Notes: generated by a model not told the origin, from the letters alone. A stretch of DNA of 23,369 bases from an uncultured Slackia sp. (GCA_934661005.1 CAKUIK010000036.1:1-23369); one strand, 5' to 3'. Positions 14,374 through 21,977 are shown, counted from the stretch's first letter. Program-made: numbers and translations.

Positions 14374-14497
14374 CGTGCACGCCACTCGTCGCGATTTATT
14401 GTGCGCTTTTTGCTCATGTGCCTCGAGTTCGAATTGTTTGCGTAAGATGAACGAACTGGGCGCGGTTCGGGCTGCGCATGATAACGGAGGGGGCTAC

Positions 14498-15571
14498 ATG
14501 AACGAAGGTGTTGCCGAGGCGAGCGAACGCATGCTGAAAGGCGCGGGTGCGTTTGCGCATGAAACCCCGTATGCGGTGGGCAAGCACTATCGTCAAATCA
14601 ATTCGAACCCCGACGTGTACCTTGTGCGCGTGCCGTTTCTGAATATCTCCACGTCAGAGACGAATTGCTACCTCATTTGCGACGGCGGCGAATGCTTGGC
14701 CGTCGATACGGGCGCGCCGACGCCCGAAGGAGCGGCCCTGTTCGATGCTGCCATCGAAGAGCTTGGCATCGACAAATCGCGCATGTCGTTTTTCTTGACG
14801 CATCTGCATATGGATCACGCTGGCCTCATCGACCATGTGGCGCCCAAGGAAGCACCTATCGCCTTGAGCCTCACCGACTTCAACCTCATGGCTGCCTCGA
14901 GCGATCCCGAATATTTGCGCATCACCGAAGCTCAGGTAAGCGCTGAGGGCTTCGACTGCGACCTTGTGCATAAATCGGCTCGTTATGGCATGGGCATTCC
15001 CAGCTTTAAGCCCGAGGGGCGCAACTTGAAGTTCGTTGCAGAGGGCGACGTTATTGTGGTGGGGCAAACGAGGCTCGAGGTCGTCGATACCGCGGGTCAT
15101 ACGCCGGGCCATCTCTCTCTTTTCCATCGCGAATCGGGATTGCTGTTTTCCGGCGACCATATCTTGTTTGCCATCTCGCCCGGCTTGGGCCTGCGTTTGG
15201 GAATCGTCGATACCATGGGAATCTATTTGGCAAACCTGCAAAAGGTGTGCGACCTGGGCGTTTCGCGACTGCTGCATTCCCATGGCGAAATTCGTCCTGA
15301 TTGGCGCGAGCGTGTGGCGTGGCTTAAAAATCACCATTGCGAACGCATCGAGCAAGCGGCGGCGTATATTGCCGAGCACCCTGGTGCAACGGGTGCCGAC
15401 GTGGTGAAAAACCTTACGTGGAATGTGCCGCAGGCTTGGGAAGATATTTACCCAGCTCAAAAGTGGTGCATCGTCGAGGGCGGCATTATTATCCTGAATC
15501 ACCTTATTGCTGAGCATCGCATCGTGCGCGAAGCCGACGCCGAACACGTCAGCCGCTATTCGCTGCTGTAG
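14498..15571 (+). CDS. metallo-beta-lactamase-fold hydrolase
   Basis: A 357-residue MBL-fold protein, probably a cytosolic Zn-dependent hydrolase. The metal motif THLHMDH gives His102, His104, Asp106 and His107; AGHTPGH gives His201 (and His205 nearby), GDH gives Asp220, and SHGE supplies a late His. The C-terminal part (about 270-345) looks like the helical winged-helix extension of LACTB2/GloB-like members. The substrate cannot be told from sequence: thioesterase, glyoxalase II-like and RNA hydrolysis are all possible. Start ATG 14498 follows GGAGGGGG by 4 nt; in-frame ATGs upstream lie in or near the inverted-repeat element and lack such a site. A TAAGAT at 14443-14448 may be a -10 box. 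It is monocistronic and convergent with the NSS transporter. Confidence 0.88.
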   Translation: MNEGVAEASERMLKGAGAFAHETPYAVGKHYRQINSNPDVYLVRVPFLNISTSETNCYLICDGGECLAVDTGAPTPEGAALFDAAIEELGIDKSRMSFFLTHLHMDHAGLIDHVAPKEAPIALSLTDFNLMAASSDPEYLRITEAQVSAEGFDCDLVHKSARYGMGIPSFKPEGRNLKFVAEGDVIVVGQTRLEVVDTAGHTPGHLSLFHRESGLLFSGDHILFAISPGLGLRLGIVDTMGIYLANLQKVCDLGVSRLLHSHGEIRPDWRERVAWLKNHHCERIEQAAAYIAEHPGATGADVVKNLTWNVPQAWEDIYPAQKWCIVEGGIIILNHLIAEHRIVREADAEHVSRYSLL

Positions 15572-15580
15572 CTCGCCCGT

Positions 15581-15735
15581 GCCCTTTTCGGCTTTCCGAC
15601 GCACGTCCCAAGACCACGGTCTGCTACCGCTCGCTTCGCTCGCTATGCGCAGCCCTGGCGGTGTTTCGTTTTTTGAATAAAAGCAGATATGAACACCGAC
15701 GGTCTTCGGCCGCGTGCCGGACAGCCGAAAAGGGC
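15581..15735. repeat. long inverted repeat after the MBL gene
   Basis: GCCCTTTTCGGCTTTCCG (15581-15598) is complementary to 15718-15735 at 17 of 18 positions, with imperfect pairing continuing inwards (AAGACC...). Inside, TCTGCT (15620-15625) can pair with AGCAGA (15682-15687), and CGGTGTT (15659-15665) with AACACCG (15692-15698). These two pairings interleave and could make a pseudoknot. Its last 4 bp (GGGC) are the first 4 bp of the next element. No T-run marks it as a simple terminator. Confidence 0.6.
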
Positions 15736-15844
15736 GGGCCTGGTTTCCGTTTCCGATAGATTCCGCACGAGCCGAACAGCACTTAATGTGCTGTTCGTGC
15801 GAGCCAGGACTTGACCGAAGCGGAAACGGGAACCAGGCCCGCCC
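15732..15844. repeat. nested long inverted repeat with conserved palindromic core, copy 2
   Basis: Outer arms 15732-15755 and 15821-15844 are complementary at 23 of 24 positions (starting GGGCGGGCCTGG). The core (15761-15811) is the reverse complement of 5588-5639, with CGAACAGCAC (15773-15782) and GTGCTGTTCG (15788-15797) around TTAAT. The arms do not resemble those of copy 1. A looser outer pair, 15614-15631 with 15865-15882 (15 of 18), surrounds it. It lies between convergent genes, where it might help to end transcription from both sides. Confidence 0.85.
15761..15811 (-). repeat. conserved core of the dispersed palindromic element, copy 2
   Basis: On the minus strand this reads AGTCCTGGCTCGCACGAACA and ends GGCTCGTGCGGAA. 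It is nearly identical to copy 1 except for one substitution and one missing base near its start. The inverted orientation relative to copy 1 is set by the asymmetric flanks of the palindrome. Confidence 0.85.
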
Positions 15845-15923
15845 AAAGAAGGCATGCATGGTGAAGCGGTAGCGAGCCGTGGCCCGCAAGGGGCCCAGCC
15901 GCACTGGTGCCGCAGGCGTTCTT

Positions 15924-17348
15924 CTACAATCCGAACCAGATCTGGAACTTCGGGATATATCCCATAATGAAAATCACCACCATGAGCACGGGGATGCCGT
16001 AAGCGATCCATGCATGCGCCCATTTCGGGAAGCGCGGGCCGGCGCCGGTGTTGGCCTCGGTGAGGAAATTCTTCCAACCCCAGCCGTAGCGGCTCGTGCA
16101 GAACAGCACATACACCAGACCGCCCAGTGGAAGCACGTTATTCGAGACGATGAAATCTTCCAAGCTCTGAATGTCGCCGATGCCGGGGAATTGCACTCCC
16201 TGCCATACGTTGAAGCCGAGGATGCACGGCACTGAAAGCACGATGATAAGTACAGCGTTAATAGCCACGGCCGATCGGCGCGAGATGCCCCACTGGTCCA
16301 TGCAGAACGCCACGATATTCTCGAATACGCCAATAACGGTGGAAAGTGCCGCGAAGCTCATGAAAATGAAGAACAGCGTGCCCCAGAGCTGGCCGCCCCA
16401 CATTTGGTCGAACACGCTCGGCAGCGTGACGAATACCAGGTTGGGGCCCGAATCGGGCGAAACGCCGTATGCAAAGCAGGCGGGGAAAATAATCAGGCCC
16501 GCGAGCAGCGAAATGAGCGTGGAAAGGCCGGCGACGCTTGCCGCTTCGCCCGTCAGGCGACGGTCACGCCCAATGTAGCTGCCGAAAATCGCCATGCCCG
16601 AAGCGCCGATGGAAAGCGTGAAGAATGCCTGGCCCATGGCAGCATATACCGCGTCGCCGAAGCCGTTTTCGATCATCTTCCCGAAGTCGGGCATGAGGTA
16701 GAACTCAAGGCCGGCTTGCGCACCCGGCAGCATAACCGAGTTAATGGCCAGAATCACAATGGCCACGAACAGGCACGCCATCATGACTTTCGTCACGCGC
16801 TCAACGCCGTTTTGCAGGCCCAGGCCTACGATGAAAAAGCCAATGCCGCAAATAATGACCATCCAGAACAACATCTGGAACGGGTCGGCGAGCAGCGCCG
16901 CGAACGCCTGCTCAGCTGCGCCCGATGCACTTGCAGAAGCGGACGCGCCGAGTCCCGTGAGCTGGCCCGTCGCCATTTTGAATGCATAGGCGATCATCCA
17001 GCCGGCAACGGTGGTGTAGAACATCATCAGAATGTAGTTGCCCGCGAATGCGAACCATTTATACCAGTGCCACTTGGTGCCCTTGGGCTCCAAAATGTTG
17101 TAGCTTCGCGCGCAGCTTTTCTGACTCGCGCGTCCCACGGCGTATTCCATGACCAAAATCGGCAGGCCAAGAATTACCAAAAATACCAGGTAGAGCAGCA
17201 CAAACGCCGCGCCGCCGTATTCGCCGCACACATACGGGAAACGCCATACGTTGCCAAGGCCAATGGCGCACCCGGCCGAAATAAGAATGAAGCCAATGCG
17301 CGAGCCGAATTTCTCGCGGCCTTCGGTGGTTTTGGGCGTAGTGCTCAT
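15924..17348 (-). CDS. sodium-dependent transporter of the NSS (neurotransmitter:sodium symporter) family
   Basis: A 474-residue inner-membrane protein with about 11-12 membrane segments that probably imports amino acids with Na+. The family signature is near the N-terminus: GFILISAGCAIGLGNVWRFPYVCGEYGGAAFVLLYL (from 19), including the unwound TM1 GNVWRFPY (32-39). Other typical segments are GLPILVMEYAVGRASQKS and TLSIGASGMAIFGSYI. Substrates in bacterial relatives include Trp, Tyr, Leu and Ala, so specificity is open. ATG at 17346-17348 is preceded by GGGAG at about 10 nt; a TTG start 24 nt upstream would swallow that site. It has its own promoter and a terminator-like hairpin between promoter and gene. 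It is divergent from the ACT/UPF0210 pair. Confidence 0.93.
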   Translation of the reverse strand: MSTTPKTTEGREKFGSRIGFILISAGCAIGLGNVWRFPYVCGEYGGAAFVLLYLVFLVILGLPILVMEYAVGRASQKSCARSYNILEPKGTKWHWYKWFAFAGNYILMMFYTTVAGWMIAYAFKMATGQLTGLGASASASASGAAEQAFAALLADPFQMLFWMVIICGIGFFIVGLGLQNGVERVTKVMMACLFVAIVILAINSVMLPGAQAGLEFYLMPDFGKMIENGFGDAVYAAMGQAFFTLSIGASGMAIFGSYIGRDRRLTGEAASVAGLSTLISLLAGLIIFPACFAYGVSPDSGPNLVFVTLPSVFDQMWGGQLWGTLFFIFMSFAALSTVIGVFENIVAFCMDQWGISRRSAVAINAVLIIVLSVPCILGFNVWQGVQFPGIGDIQSLEDFIVSNNVLPLGGLVYVLFCTSRYGWGWKNFLTEANTGAGPRFPKWAHAWIAYGIPVLMVVIFIMGYIPKFQIWFGL

Positions 17349-17370
17349 GCGTGACGCTCCCGTCGAAATC

Positions 17371-17408
17371 AAAAAAACGAAAACGATGGCCGCGCGAGGG
17401 CGCCATCG
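17371..17408 (-). terminator. terminator-like hairpin in the leader of the NSS transporter gene
   Basis: On the minus strand CGATGGC (plus 17402-17408) pairs with GCCATCG (plus 17384-17390) across 11 nt, followed by TTTTCGTTTTTTT. It lies between the proposed promoter (17430-17458) and the start codon, about 20-25 nt upstream of the ATG. No plus-strand T-run exists, so it acts only towards the transporter gene. Only about 15 nt separate the predicted transcript start from the stem, too little for a riboswitch aptamer. Confidence 0.65.
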
Positions 17409-17429
17409 GGAAATTATGCAAACCCGAGC

Positions 17430-17458
17430 ATTATACGCAGCAAAACGGGCTCGTGCAA
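17430..17458 (-). promoter_or_regulatory. sigma70-type promoter of the NSS transporter gene
   Basis: On the minus strand TTGCAC (plus 17453-17458), a 17-bp spacer and perfect TATAAT (plus 17430-17435). This is the best-formed promoter in the window. Confidence 0.82.
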
Positions 17459-17571
17459 AACGCGTTCGTGCAGCTTACGCGTCCAGCCACCGATGCCGCG
17501 CAAGCCCATTCCATGCAAACTCGTGCATTCTGCGTGGTTGGGCGATAAACTGCACGTGAGCGAAGAATCGC

Positions 17572-17592
17572 TATACTACACTACGCTAAAGT
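17572..17592 (+). promoter_or_regulatory. possible -10 elements for the ACT/UPF0210 pair
   Basis: TATACT (17572-17577) and TAAAGT (17587-17592) are two candidate -10 boxes 28-48 nt before the ACT gene; no good -35 is visible for either. Confidence 0.4.
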
Positions 17593-17619
17593 GCTCAAGA
17601 TCCTTTGGAAAGGTATGCC

Positions 17620-17892
17620 ATGAACAAAGCCATCATCACCGTGGTCGGTCAAGACACTGTGGGTATTATCGCCCGCGTGTGCACGTATCTCTCTGACCAT
17701 AAGGTGAACGTGCTCGACATCTCGCAGACCATCATCGACGGGTTCTTCAACATGATGATGATTGTCGATTATTCGGCCGCCGACGAAAGCTTTGGCGCGA
17801 TGGCCGTTGAACTGGAAAGCCTGGGCGAGGAAATCGGCGTGCGCGTGCGTGCTCAGCGTGAGGAAATTTTCACCGCCATGCATCGAATTTAA
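17620..17892 (+). CDS. ACT-domain protein (UPF0237 family)
   Basis: A 90-residue protein that is almost entirely one ACT domain, a small-molecule (usually amino-acid) binding fold. It opens MNKAIITVVGQDTVGIIARV and continues VNVLDISQTIIDGFFNMMMIVDYS, typical of the UPF0237 group. ATG 17620 follows GGAAAGG by 7 nt. It lies 54 nt before the UPF0210 gene on the same strand, a pairing common in Gram-positive bacteria and some archaea. The biochemical role is not established; a sensor or regulator for the UPF0210 partner is a reasonable guess. The ligand is unknown. Divergent NSS and downstream AGCS transporters give an amino-acid context. Confidence 0.9.
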   Translation: MNKAIITVVGQDTVGIIARVCTYLSDHKVNVLDISQTIIDGFFNMMMIVDYSAADESFGAMAVELESLGEEIGVRVRAQREEIFTAMHRI

Positions 17893-17946
17893 TTCGGCCG
17901 GCGTTTCGTCCCGTTCCGAATCCAACGTTTTTGGAGACTCATATCT

Positions 17947-19311
17947 ATGATTAATATCCAAGAGGTCCACGAGACCAATGAAATGATTGAGCAGGAAAAG
18001 CTCGACGTGCGCACCATTACCATGGGTATCAGCTTGCTCGATTGCGCGTGCGACAACGTGGATGAACTCTGCGACAGCATCTATGCCAAAATCACGGCGC
18101 GCGCCCGCGACCTGGTCGCCACGGGCGAGGCTATCGAGCGCGAATTCGGCATTCCCATTGTCAACAAGCGCATCACGGTGACCCCTATTTCCCTTGTGGG
18201 TGCTTCGGCCTGCAAAACGTCGGCCGACTTCGTGAAAATCGCGCACACGCTCGACCGTGCGGGCAAAGAAGTGGGCGTCGACCTTCTGGGTGGCTACTCC
18301 GCGCTCGTGAACAAGGCCATGACTCCTGCCGAGGAGCTGCTCATTCGCTCGCTTCCGCAGGCCCTCGCCGAAACCGACATCGTGTGTTCGAGCGTGAACG
18401 TGGGCTCCACGAAAACCGGCATCGACATGAATGCCGTGGAGCTTTTGGGCCACATCATCAAAGATATTGCCCACGCTACCGCCGACAACGATTCGTACGG
18501 TTGCGTGAAATTCGTCGCATTCTGCAACGCCCCTGATGACAACCCGTTTATGGCGGGCGGTTTCCATGGCGTGACCGAAGGCGATGCCATTATCAACGTG
18601 GGCGTTTCGGGCCCTGGCGTCGTGAGCCGCGCCCTCGATGAGGCCATCGGCCGCGATTTCGAATTCCTGTGCGAAACCATCAAGCGCACTGCGTTCAAAA
18701 TCACGCGCGTGGGCCAGCTGGTGGCGCAGGAGGCGAGCCGCCGTTTGGGCGTGCCGTTCGGTATCATCGACCTGTCGCTCGCCCCGACGCCCGCCCAGGG
18801 CGACTCGGTGGGCGAGGTGCTCGAGAAAATCGGCTTGGCCCAGGTGGGCGCCCCGGGTACCACCGCAGCGCTTGCCATGCTGAACGACCAGGTGAAAAAG
18901 GGCGGCATTATGGCGTCGAGCTACGTTGGCGGCCTTTCGGGCGCGTTCATTCCCGTGTCGGAAGACAAGAATATGATCGACGCCGCAGCCAACGGGTGCC
19001 TCACCATTGAGAAGCTTGAGGCCATGACCTGCGTGTGTTCGGTTGGCCTGGACATGATCGCCATCCCCGGCGACACCACGGCGGCCACTATTTCGGGCAT
19101 TATCGCTGATGAGGCGGCTATCGGCATGGTGAACCAGAAGACCACTGCCGTGCGCGTGATTCCCGTCGAGGGCAAGGGCGTGGGTGATATGGCCGAATTC
19201 GGCGGCCTCATGGGCTACGCCCCCATCATTCCGGTGAATCAAACGAGCTGCGAGGCGTTCGTGACGCGCGGTGGCCGTATTCCCGCCCCGATTCATAGTT
19301 TCAAGAATTAA
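17947..19311 (+). CDS. UPF0210 (DUF711, PFL-like) family protein
   Basis: A 454-residue cytosolic protein, full length for the UPF0210/DUF711 family, which is related in sequence or fold to pyruvate-formate-lyase-type proteins. Family-typical stretches are VRTITMGISLLDC, NKRITVTPISLVGASA, LIRSLPQALAETDIVCSSVNVGSTKTGIDMNAV, FVAFCNAPDDNPFMAGGFHGVTEGDAIINVGVSGPG and SLAPTPAQGDSVGEVLEKIGL. I do not see a glycyl-radical motif, and no activating enzyme is nearby, so radical chemistry is unsupported. The reaction is unknown. GGAG lies 10 nt before the ATG. It is probably co-transcribed with the upstream ACT gene and ends at a strong terminator. Confidence 0.93.
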   Translation: MINIQEVHETNEMIEQEKLDVRTITMGISLLDCACDNVDELCDSIYAKITARARDLVATGEAIEREFGIPIVNKRITVTPISLVGASACKTSADFVKIAHTLDRAGKEVGVDLLGGYSALVNKAMTPAEELLIRSLPQALAETDIVCSSVNVGSTKTGIDMNAVELLGHIIKDIAHATADNDSYGCVKFVAFCNAPDDNPFMAGGFHGVTEGDAIINVGVSGPGVVSRALDEAIGRDFEFLCETIKRTAFKITRVGQLVAQEASRRLGVPFGIIDLSLAPTPAQGDSVGEVLEKIGLAQVGAPGTTAALAMLNDQVKKGGIMASSYVGGLSGAFIPVSEDKNMIDAAANGCLTIEKLEAMTCVCSVGLDMIAIPGDTTAATISGIIADEAAIGMVNQKTTAVRVIPVEGKGVGDMAEFGGLMGYAPIIPVNQTSCEAFVTRGGRIPAPIHSFKN

Positions 19312-19357
19312 ATCGCTTTCGAATCGAGAGTACGCACCTTCGAAAACGGGGCGCATG

Positions 19358-19386
19358 AAGGGTCGAGCATCTGCTCGGCCCTTTTT
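19358..19386 (+). terminator. intrinsic terminator after the UPF0210 gene
   Basis: AAGGGTCGAGC-ATCT-GCTCGGCCCTT, an 11-bp stem with one G-U pair, followed by T5 (19382-19386). Confidence 0.9.
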
Positions 19387-19446
19387 CGTGCTCTTCAACC
19401 CGCAAAAGTGTAGGTATTTTAGCTCGTGAAATGGCTGGCGGCGGGG

Positions 19447-19452
19447 TAGAAT
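19447..19452 (+). promoter_or_regulatory. possible -10 element of the AGCS symporter gene
   Basis: TAGAAT, 37 nt before the GTG start, identical to the hexamers before the m5U methyltransferase and tsaB genes. No convincing -35. Confidence 0.4.
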
Positions 19453-19488
19453 GTTTCAGTTACGTTTCATAGCAAAGAAAGGCCCAAC

Positions 19489-21006
19489 GTGGACATCAAC
19501 GCATTCCTCATTGATGTCACAGGCGAAATCGACGGCTTCATGTACACCTACATCTTGCTGGCGCTGCTTGTGGCAACGGGCATTTGGTACACCATTCGTA
19601 CCAAGGCCGTGCAAATTCGCTACATCAAAGACATGTTCACTCAGCTTACCGAGAAGAAGCATGTCGACGGCAAGCGCTCCATCTCGTCGTTCCAGGCGCT
19701 CATGGTGTCCACCGCGAGCCGCGTTGGCACGGGCAACATCGCTGGCGTTGCAACCGCGATTGCCACGGGCGGTCCGGGTGCCGTGTTCTGGATGTGGCTT
19801 ATGGCGATTGTCGGCGCCGCATCGGCATTTGTTGAATCGACTTTGGCGCAGATCTTCAAGGTGCGCGGCAAAGATGGCGAGTTTCGCGGCGGCCCGGCTT
19901 ATTACATTGAGCAGGGCTTGGGCAAGCGCTGGCTGGGCATCGTGTTCGCCGTGCTGCTTATTCTGTGCTTTGCGTTCGGCTTCAACGGCCTGCAGTCGTT
20001 CAACGCCACGAGCTCGCTGGCGTATTACACCGGCGACGGCGAAATGTCTACGAAGGCCGCCATCGCAAGTGGCATCGTGCTCGCGGCCATGACCGCTATC
20101 GTCATTTTCGGCGGCTCGAAGCGCATCAGCGTTATTACTTCGGTCGTGGTTCCCGTTATGGCGCTCATCTACATCGCGATTGCCGTGTGGACAACCGTGA
20201 GCAATATCGGCGAGCTTCCGGCGGTGTTCGGCCTCATGTTCGCCTCGGCATTCGACTTCCAGTCGATTTTCGGCGGCTTCGCGGGTTCGGTTGTCATGCT
20301 TGGCATCAAGCGTGGCCTGTACTCCAATGAAGCTGGTATGGGTTCCGCTCCTAACGCCGCTGCTACGGCGAGCGTTTCGCACCCGGTTAAGCAGGGCCTG
20401 GTCCAGAGCCTCTCGGTCTACATTGACACGCTGCTCATTTGCACGTGCTCGGCCATGATGGTGCTCGTGTACTATGTGCAGGATCCCGCCACGGCCACTT
20501 CGCTCAACGGCATGCCGCTCGTGCAAATGGCCGTGAACAACTCGGTGGGCGAGTGGGGTATTCACGTGATTACCTTCGCCATTTTCGCGTTCGCGTTCTC
20601 GAGCCTCATCGGCAACTACTTCTACGCCGAAAGCAACCTGCGCTTCATTAAAGACGACAGCCCCGTGCTGCTCACGATGTTCCGCATCGTGTGCCTGGTT
20701 ATCATCTACTTCGGCGCTGTGAACAGCTTCGATTTGGCGTGGAACCTCGCTGACATCTTCATGGGCTTCATGGCCATCGTGAACCTTATCGCCATTCTGC
20801 TTTTGGGCAAATGGGCCATTAAGGCACTCGACGACTACACCGAGCAGCGCAACGCCGGCAAAGACCCGGTTTTCGTTGCCGACAAAATTGAAGGCCTGCC
20901 GAAGACCCAGTGCTGGCATATTGGCGAAGGCGACCTGAAAGACGTCGGAGAGCAGCCGGTGAAGGAATACTTCGTCGATGCGATGGAAGCCAAGCCCCTC
21001 GAGTAA
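19489..21006 (+). CDS. AGCS-family alanine/glycine:cation symporter
   Basis: A 505-residue integral membrane protein with about 11 hydrophobic segments, importing alanine or glycine with Na+ or H+. The family signature covers STASRVGTGNIAGVATAIATGGPGAVFWMW (74-103), with FRGGPAYYIEQGLGKRW and KRGLYSNEAGMGSAPNAAA further on. It starts at GTG 19489, with AAAGAAAGG 6 nt upstream; no ATG fits the same frame nearby. The C-terminal about 50 residues after the last membrane segment are charged and cytoplasmic (YTEQRNAGKDPVFVADKIEG). It is monocistronic, between two terminators. Substrate assignment rests on family only. Confidence 0.94.
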   Translation: MDINAFLIDVTGEIDGFMYTYILLALLVATGIWYTIRTKAVQIRYIKDMFTQLTEKKHVDGKRSISSFQALMVSTASRVGTGNIAGVATAIATGGPGAVFWMWLMAIVGAASAFVESTLAQIFKVRGKDGEFRGGPAYYIEQGLGKRWLGIVFAVLLILCFAFGFNGLQSFNATSSLAYYTGDGEMSTKAAIASGIVLAAMTAIVIFGGSKRISVITSVVVPVMALIYIAIAVWTTVSNIGELPAVFGLMFASAFDFQSIFGGFAGSVVMLGIKRGLYSNEAGMGSAPNAAATASVSHPVKQGLVQSLSVYIDTLLICTCSAMMVLVYYVQDPATATSLNGMPLVQMAVNNSVGEWGIHVITFAIFAFAFSSLIGNYFYAESNLRFIKDDSPVLLTMFRIVCLVIIYFGAVNSFDLAWNLADIFMGFMAIVNLIAILLLGKWAIKALDDYTEQRNAGKDPVFVADKIEGLPKTQCWHIGEGDLKDVGEQPVKEYFVDAMEAKPLE

Positions 21007-21070
21007 GCGCTCGAATGCGTTCGCCGTTTTGGTGAACGGGGTGCCATCGCTGCTGTTTTCAATCACGCAT

Positions 21071-21105
21071 GAAGCCGCCCGCCATGGGCGGCTTCTTTCT
21101 GTTTG
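21071..21105 (+). terminator. intrinsic terminator after the AGCS gene
   Basis: GAAGCCGCCC-GCCAT-GGGCGGCTTC, a perfect 10-bp stem (21071-21095), followed by the T-rich tail TTTCTGTTTG. Confidence 0.9.
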
Positions 21106-21119
21106 CGGCAATTCGGGGG

Positions 21120-21148
21120 TTCCGCTCGGCACTATCGCGTGGTAAAGT
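21120..21148 (+). promoter_or_regulatory. possible bioY promoter
   Basis: TTCCGC (21120-21125), a 17-bp spacer and TAAAGT (21143-21148). Both hexamers are degenerate. The leader contains one TTGTTAA-like half-site (21169 region) but no partner for a BirA operator. Confidence 0.4.
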
Positions 21149-21217
21149 GCTAGGACATTTGTTAATGAGTCAGGCGCGATGGATGCGTGGCTCTCAAACC
21201 TAGGGAAGGTTTCATTC

Positions 21218-21793
21218 ATGCAGAAAAAGCAGACGCTCAAGCGATCGGAATCGGTCGCGTTTTGCGGATTGGCGATTGCGCTCATCACGATTGGCGCATG
21301 GGTCACGGTGCCTTTGGGCCCCGTGCCGTTCACGCTGCAGACCATGGTGCTCGCATTCGTGGTGCTGCTGTTCCCCGCGCGTGAAGCGGTGGCGAGCGTT
21401 GCCGGCTACGTTGTTTTGGGCGCTCTTGGCGTGCCGGTGTTCTCGGGCATGGCGGGCGGCCTTGCGAAGGTCATGGGCCCCACGGGCGGCTTCATCATCG
21501 GCTTCGTGTTGGGTGCCGTTGCCGCCGTGCTGGTGCTCAAGGCGTGGAAGGCCCCTTCGTCGAAGGTTTTGGGTCTGGTTCGCGAGTATGCCGCCGCTTT
21601 CGCTTTCCTCGCGATTTCGTATGTGTGCGGCTGGGCGCAGCTCATGGCCGTCGCGGGCATGAGCCCCATGGCAGCTTTCCTTGCGGGCATCGCTCCGTTC
21701 ATTCTGCTCGACGCCATTAAAATCGTGATCGGCGTGAGCCTGGCCCACGTGCTTCGCCAGGCAGTTCCGGCGCTTCGTCGCGCGAACGCTTAA
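21218..21793 (+). CDS. bioY: biotin transporter BioY (S component)
   Basis: A 191-residue membrane protein with six predicted membrane segments, the biotin-binding S component that works alone or with a shared ECF module (EcfA/EcfA'/EcfT). The family pattern is clear: FCGLAIALITIGAWVTVPLGPVPFTLQTMVLAFVVLLF near the N-terminus and GALGVPVFSGMAGGLAKVMGPTGGFIIGFVLGA in the middle. ATG 21218 follows GGGAAGG by 8 nt; an in-frame ATG at 21179 has no ribosome binding site. No ECF energising genes or bioMN are adjacent, so a group-II type partner encoded elsewhere is expected. This suggests biotin import, as no biotin synthesis genes lie near. Confidence 0.94.
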   Translation: MQKKQTLKRSESVAFCGLAIALITIGAWVTVPLGPVPFTLQTMVLAFVVLLFPAREAVASVAGYVVLGALGVPVFSGMAGGLAKVMGPTGGFIIGFVLGAVAAVLVLKAWKAPSSKVLGLVREYAAAFAFLAISYVCGWAQLMAVAGMSPMAAFLAGIAPFILLDAIKIVIGVSLAHVLRQAVPALRRANA

Positions 21794-21851
21794 GGGGCGC
21801 CCTGGGAATTGTCCCGGGAATCGCTTCGGACAAGAATGGGGAAGCTGGGTG

Positions 21852-21871
21852 GCGCTTTTTTGAAAAAGCGC
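21852..21871. other. 20-bp palindrome downstream of bioY
   Basis: GCGCTTTTT-TG-AAAAAGCGC, perfect 9-bp arms with a 2-bp centre. It may contribute to bioY transcript ending or be a protein-binding palindrome. Confidence 0.5.
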
Positions 21872-21892
21872 GTCTCCGTTTTCGATATGACG

Positions 21893-21936
21893 AAAGAATC
21901 GCTCGTGGGCATGGCCTGCGGGCGATTCTTTGTATT
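21893..21936 (+). terminator. intrinsic terminator downstream of bioY
   Basis: AAAGAATCGC (21893-21902) pairs with GCGATTCTTT (21922-21931), loop 19 nt (with possible extra CG pairs), followed by TTTGTATT. Confidence 0.75.
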
Positions 21937-21971
21937 GATGGGGATGAGCCGCCTCGCCGCTAGGGCGATGG

Positions 21972-21977
21972 TAGAAT
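21972..21977 (+). promoter_or_regulatory. extended -10 promoter element of tsaB-rimI
   Basis: TGG immediately followed by TAGAAT gives a TGn-TAGAAT extended -10. Transcription would start near 21984, about 40-65 nt before the gene. Confidence 0.45.

Noticed and set aside
17059..17421. Phe-rich leader-type open frame over the NSS start region
   Set aside because: Its Phe run comes from the terminator T-tract and the frame continues far into the transporter gene; no ribosome binding site for a TTG start.
21165..21200. BirA operator before bioY
   Set aside because: Only one TTGTTAA-like half is present; the complementary half is missing at 14-16 bp.
19456..21345. 629-codon open frame antisense to the AGCS gene
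   Set aside because: Shadow of strong third-position GC bias; no recognisable domain, and it would run through a terminator.
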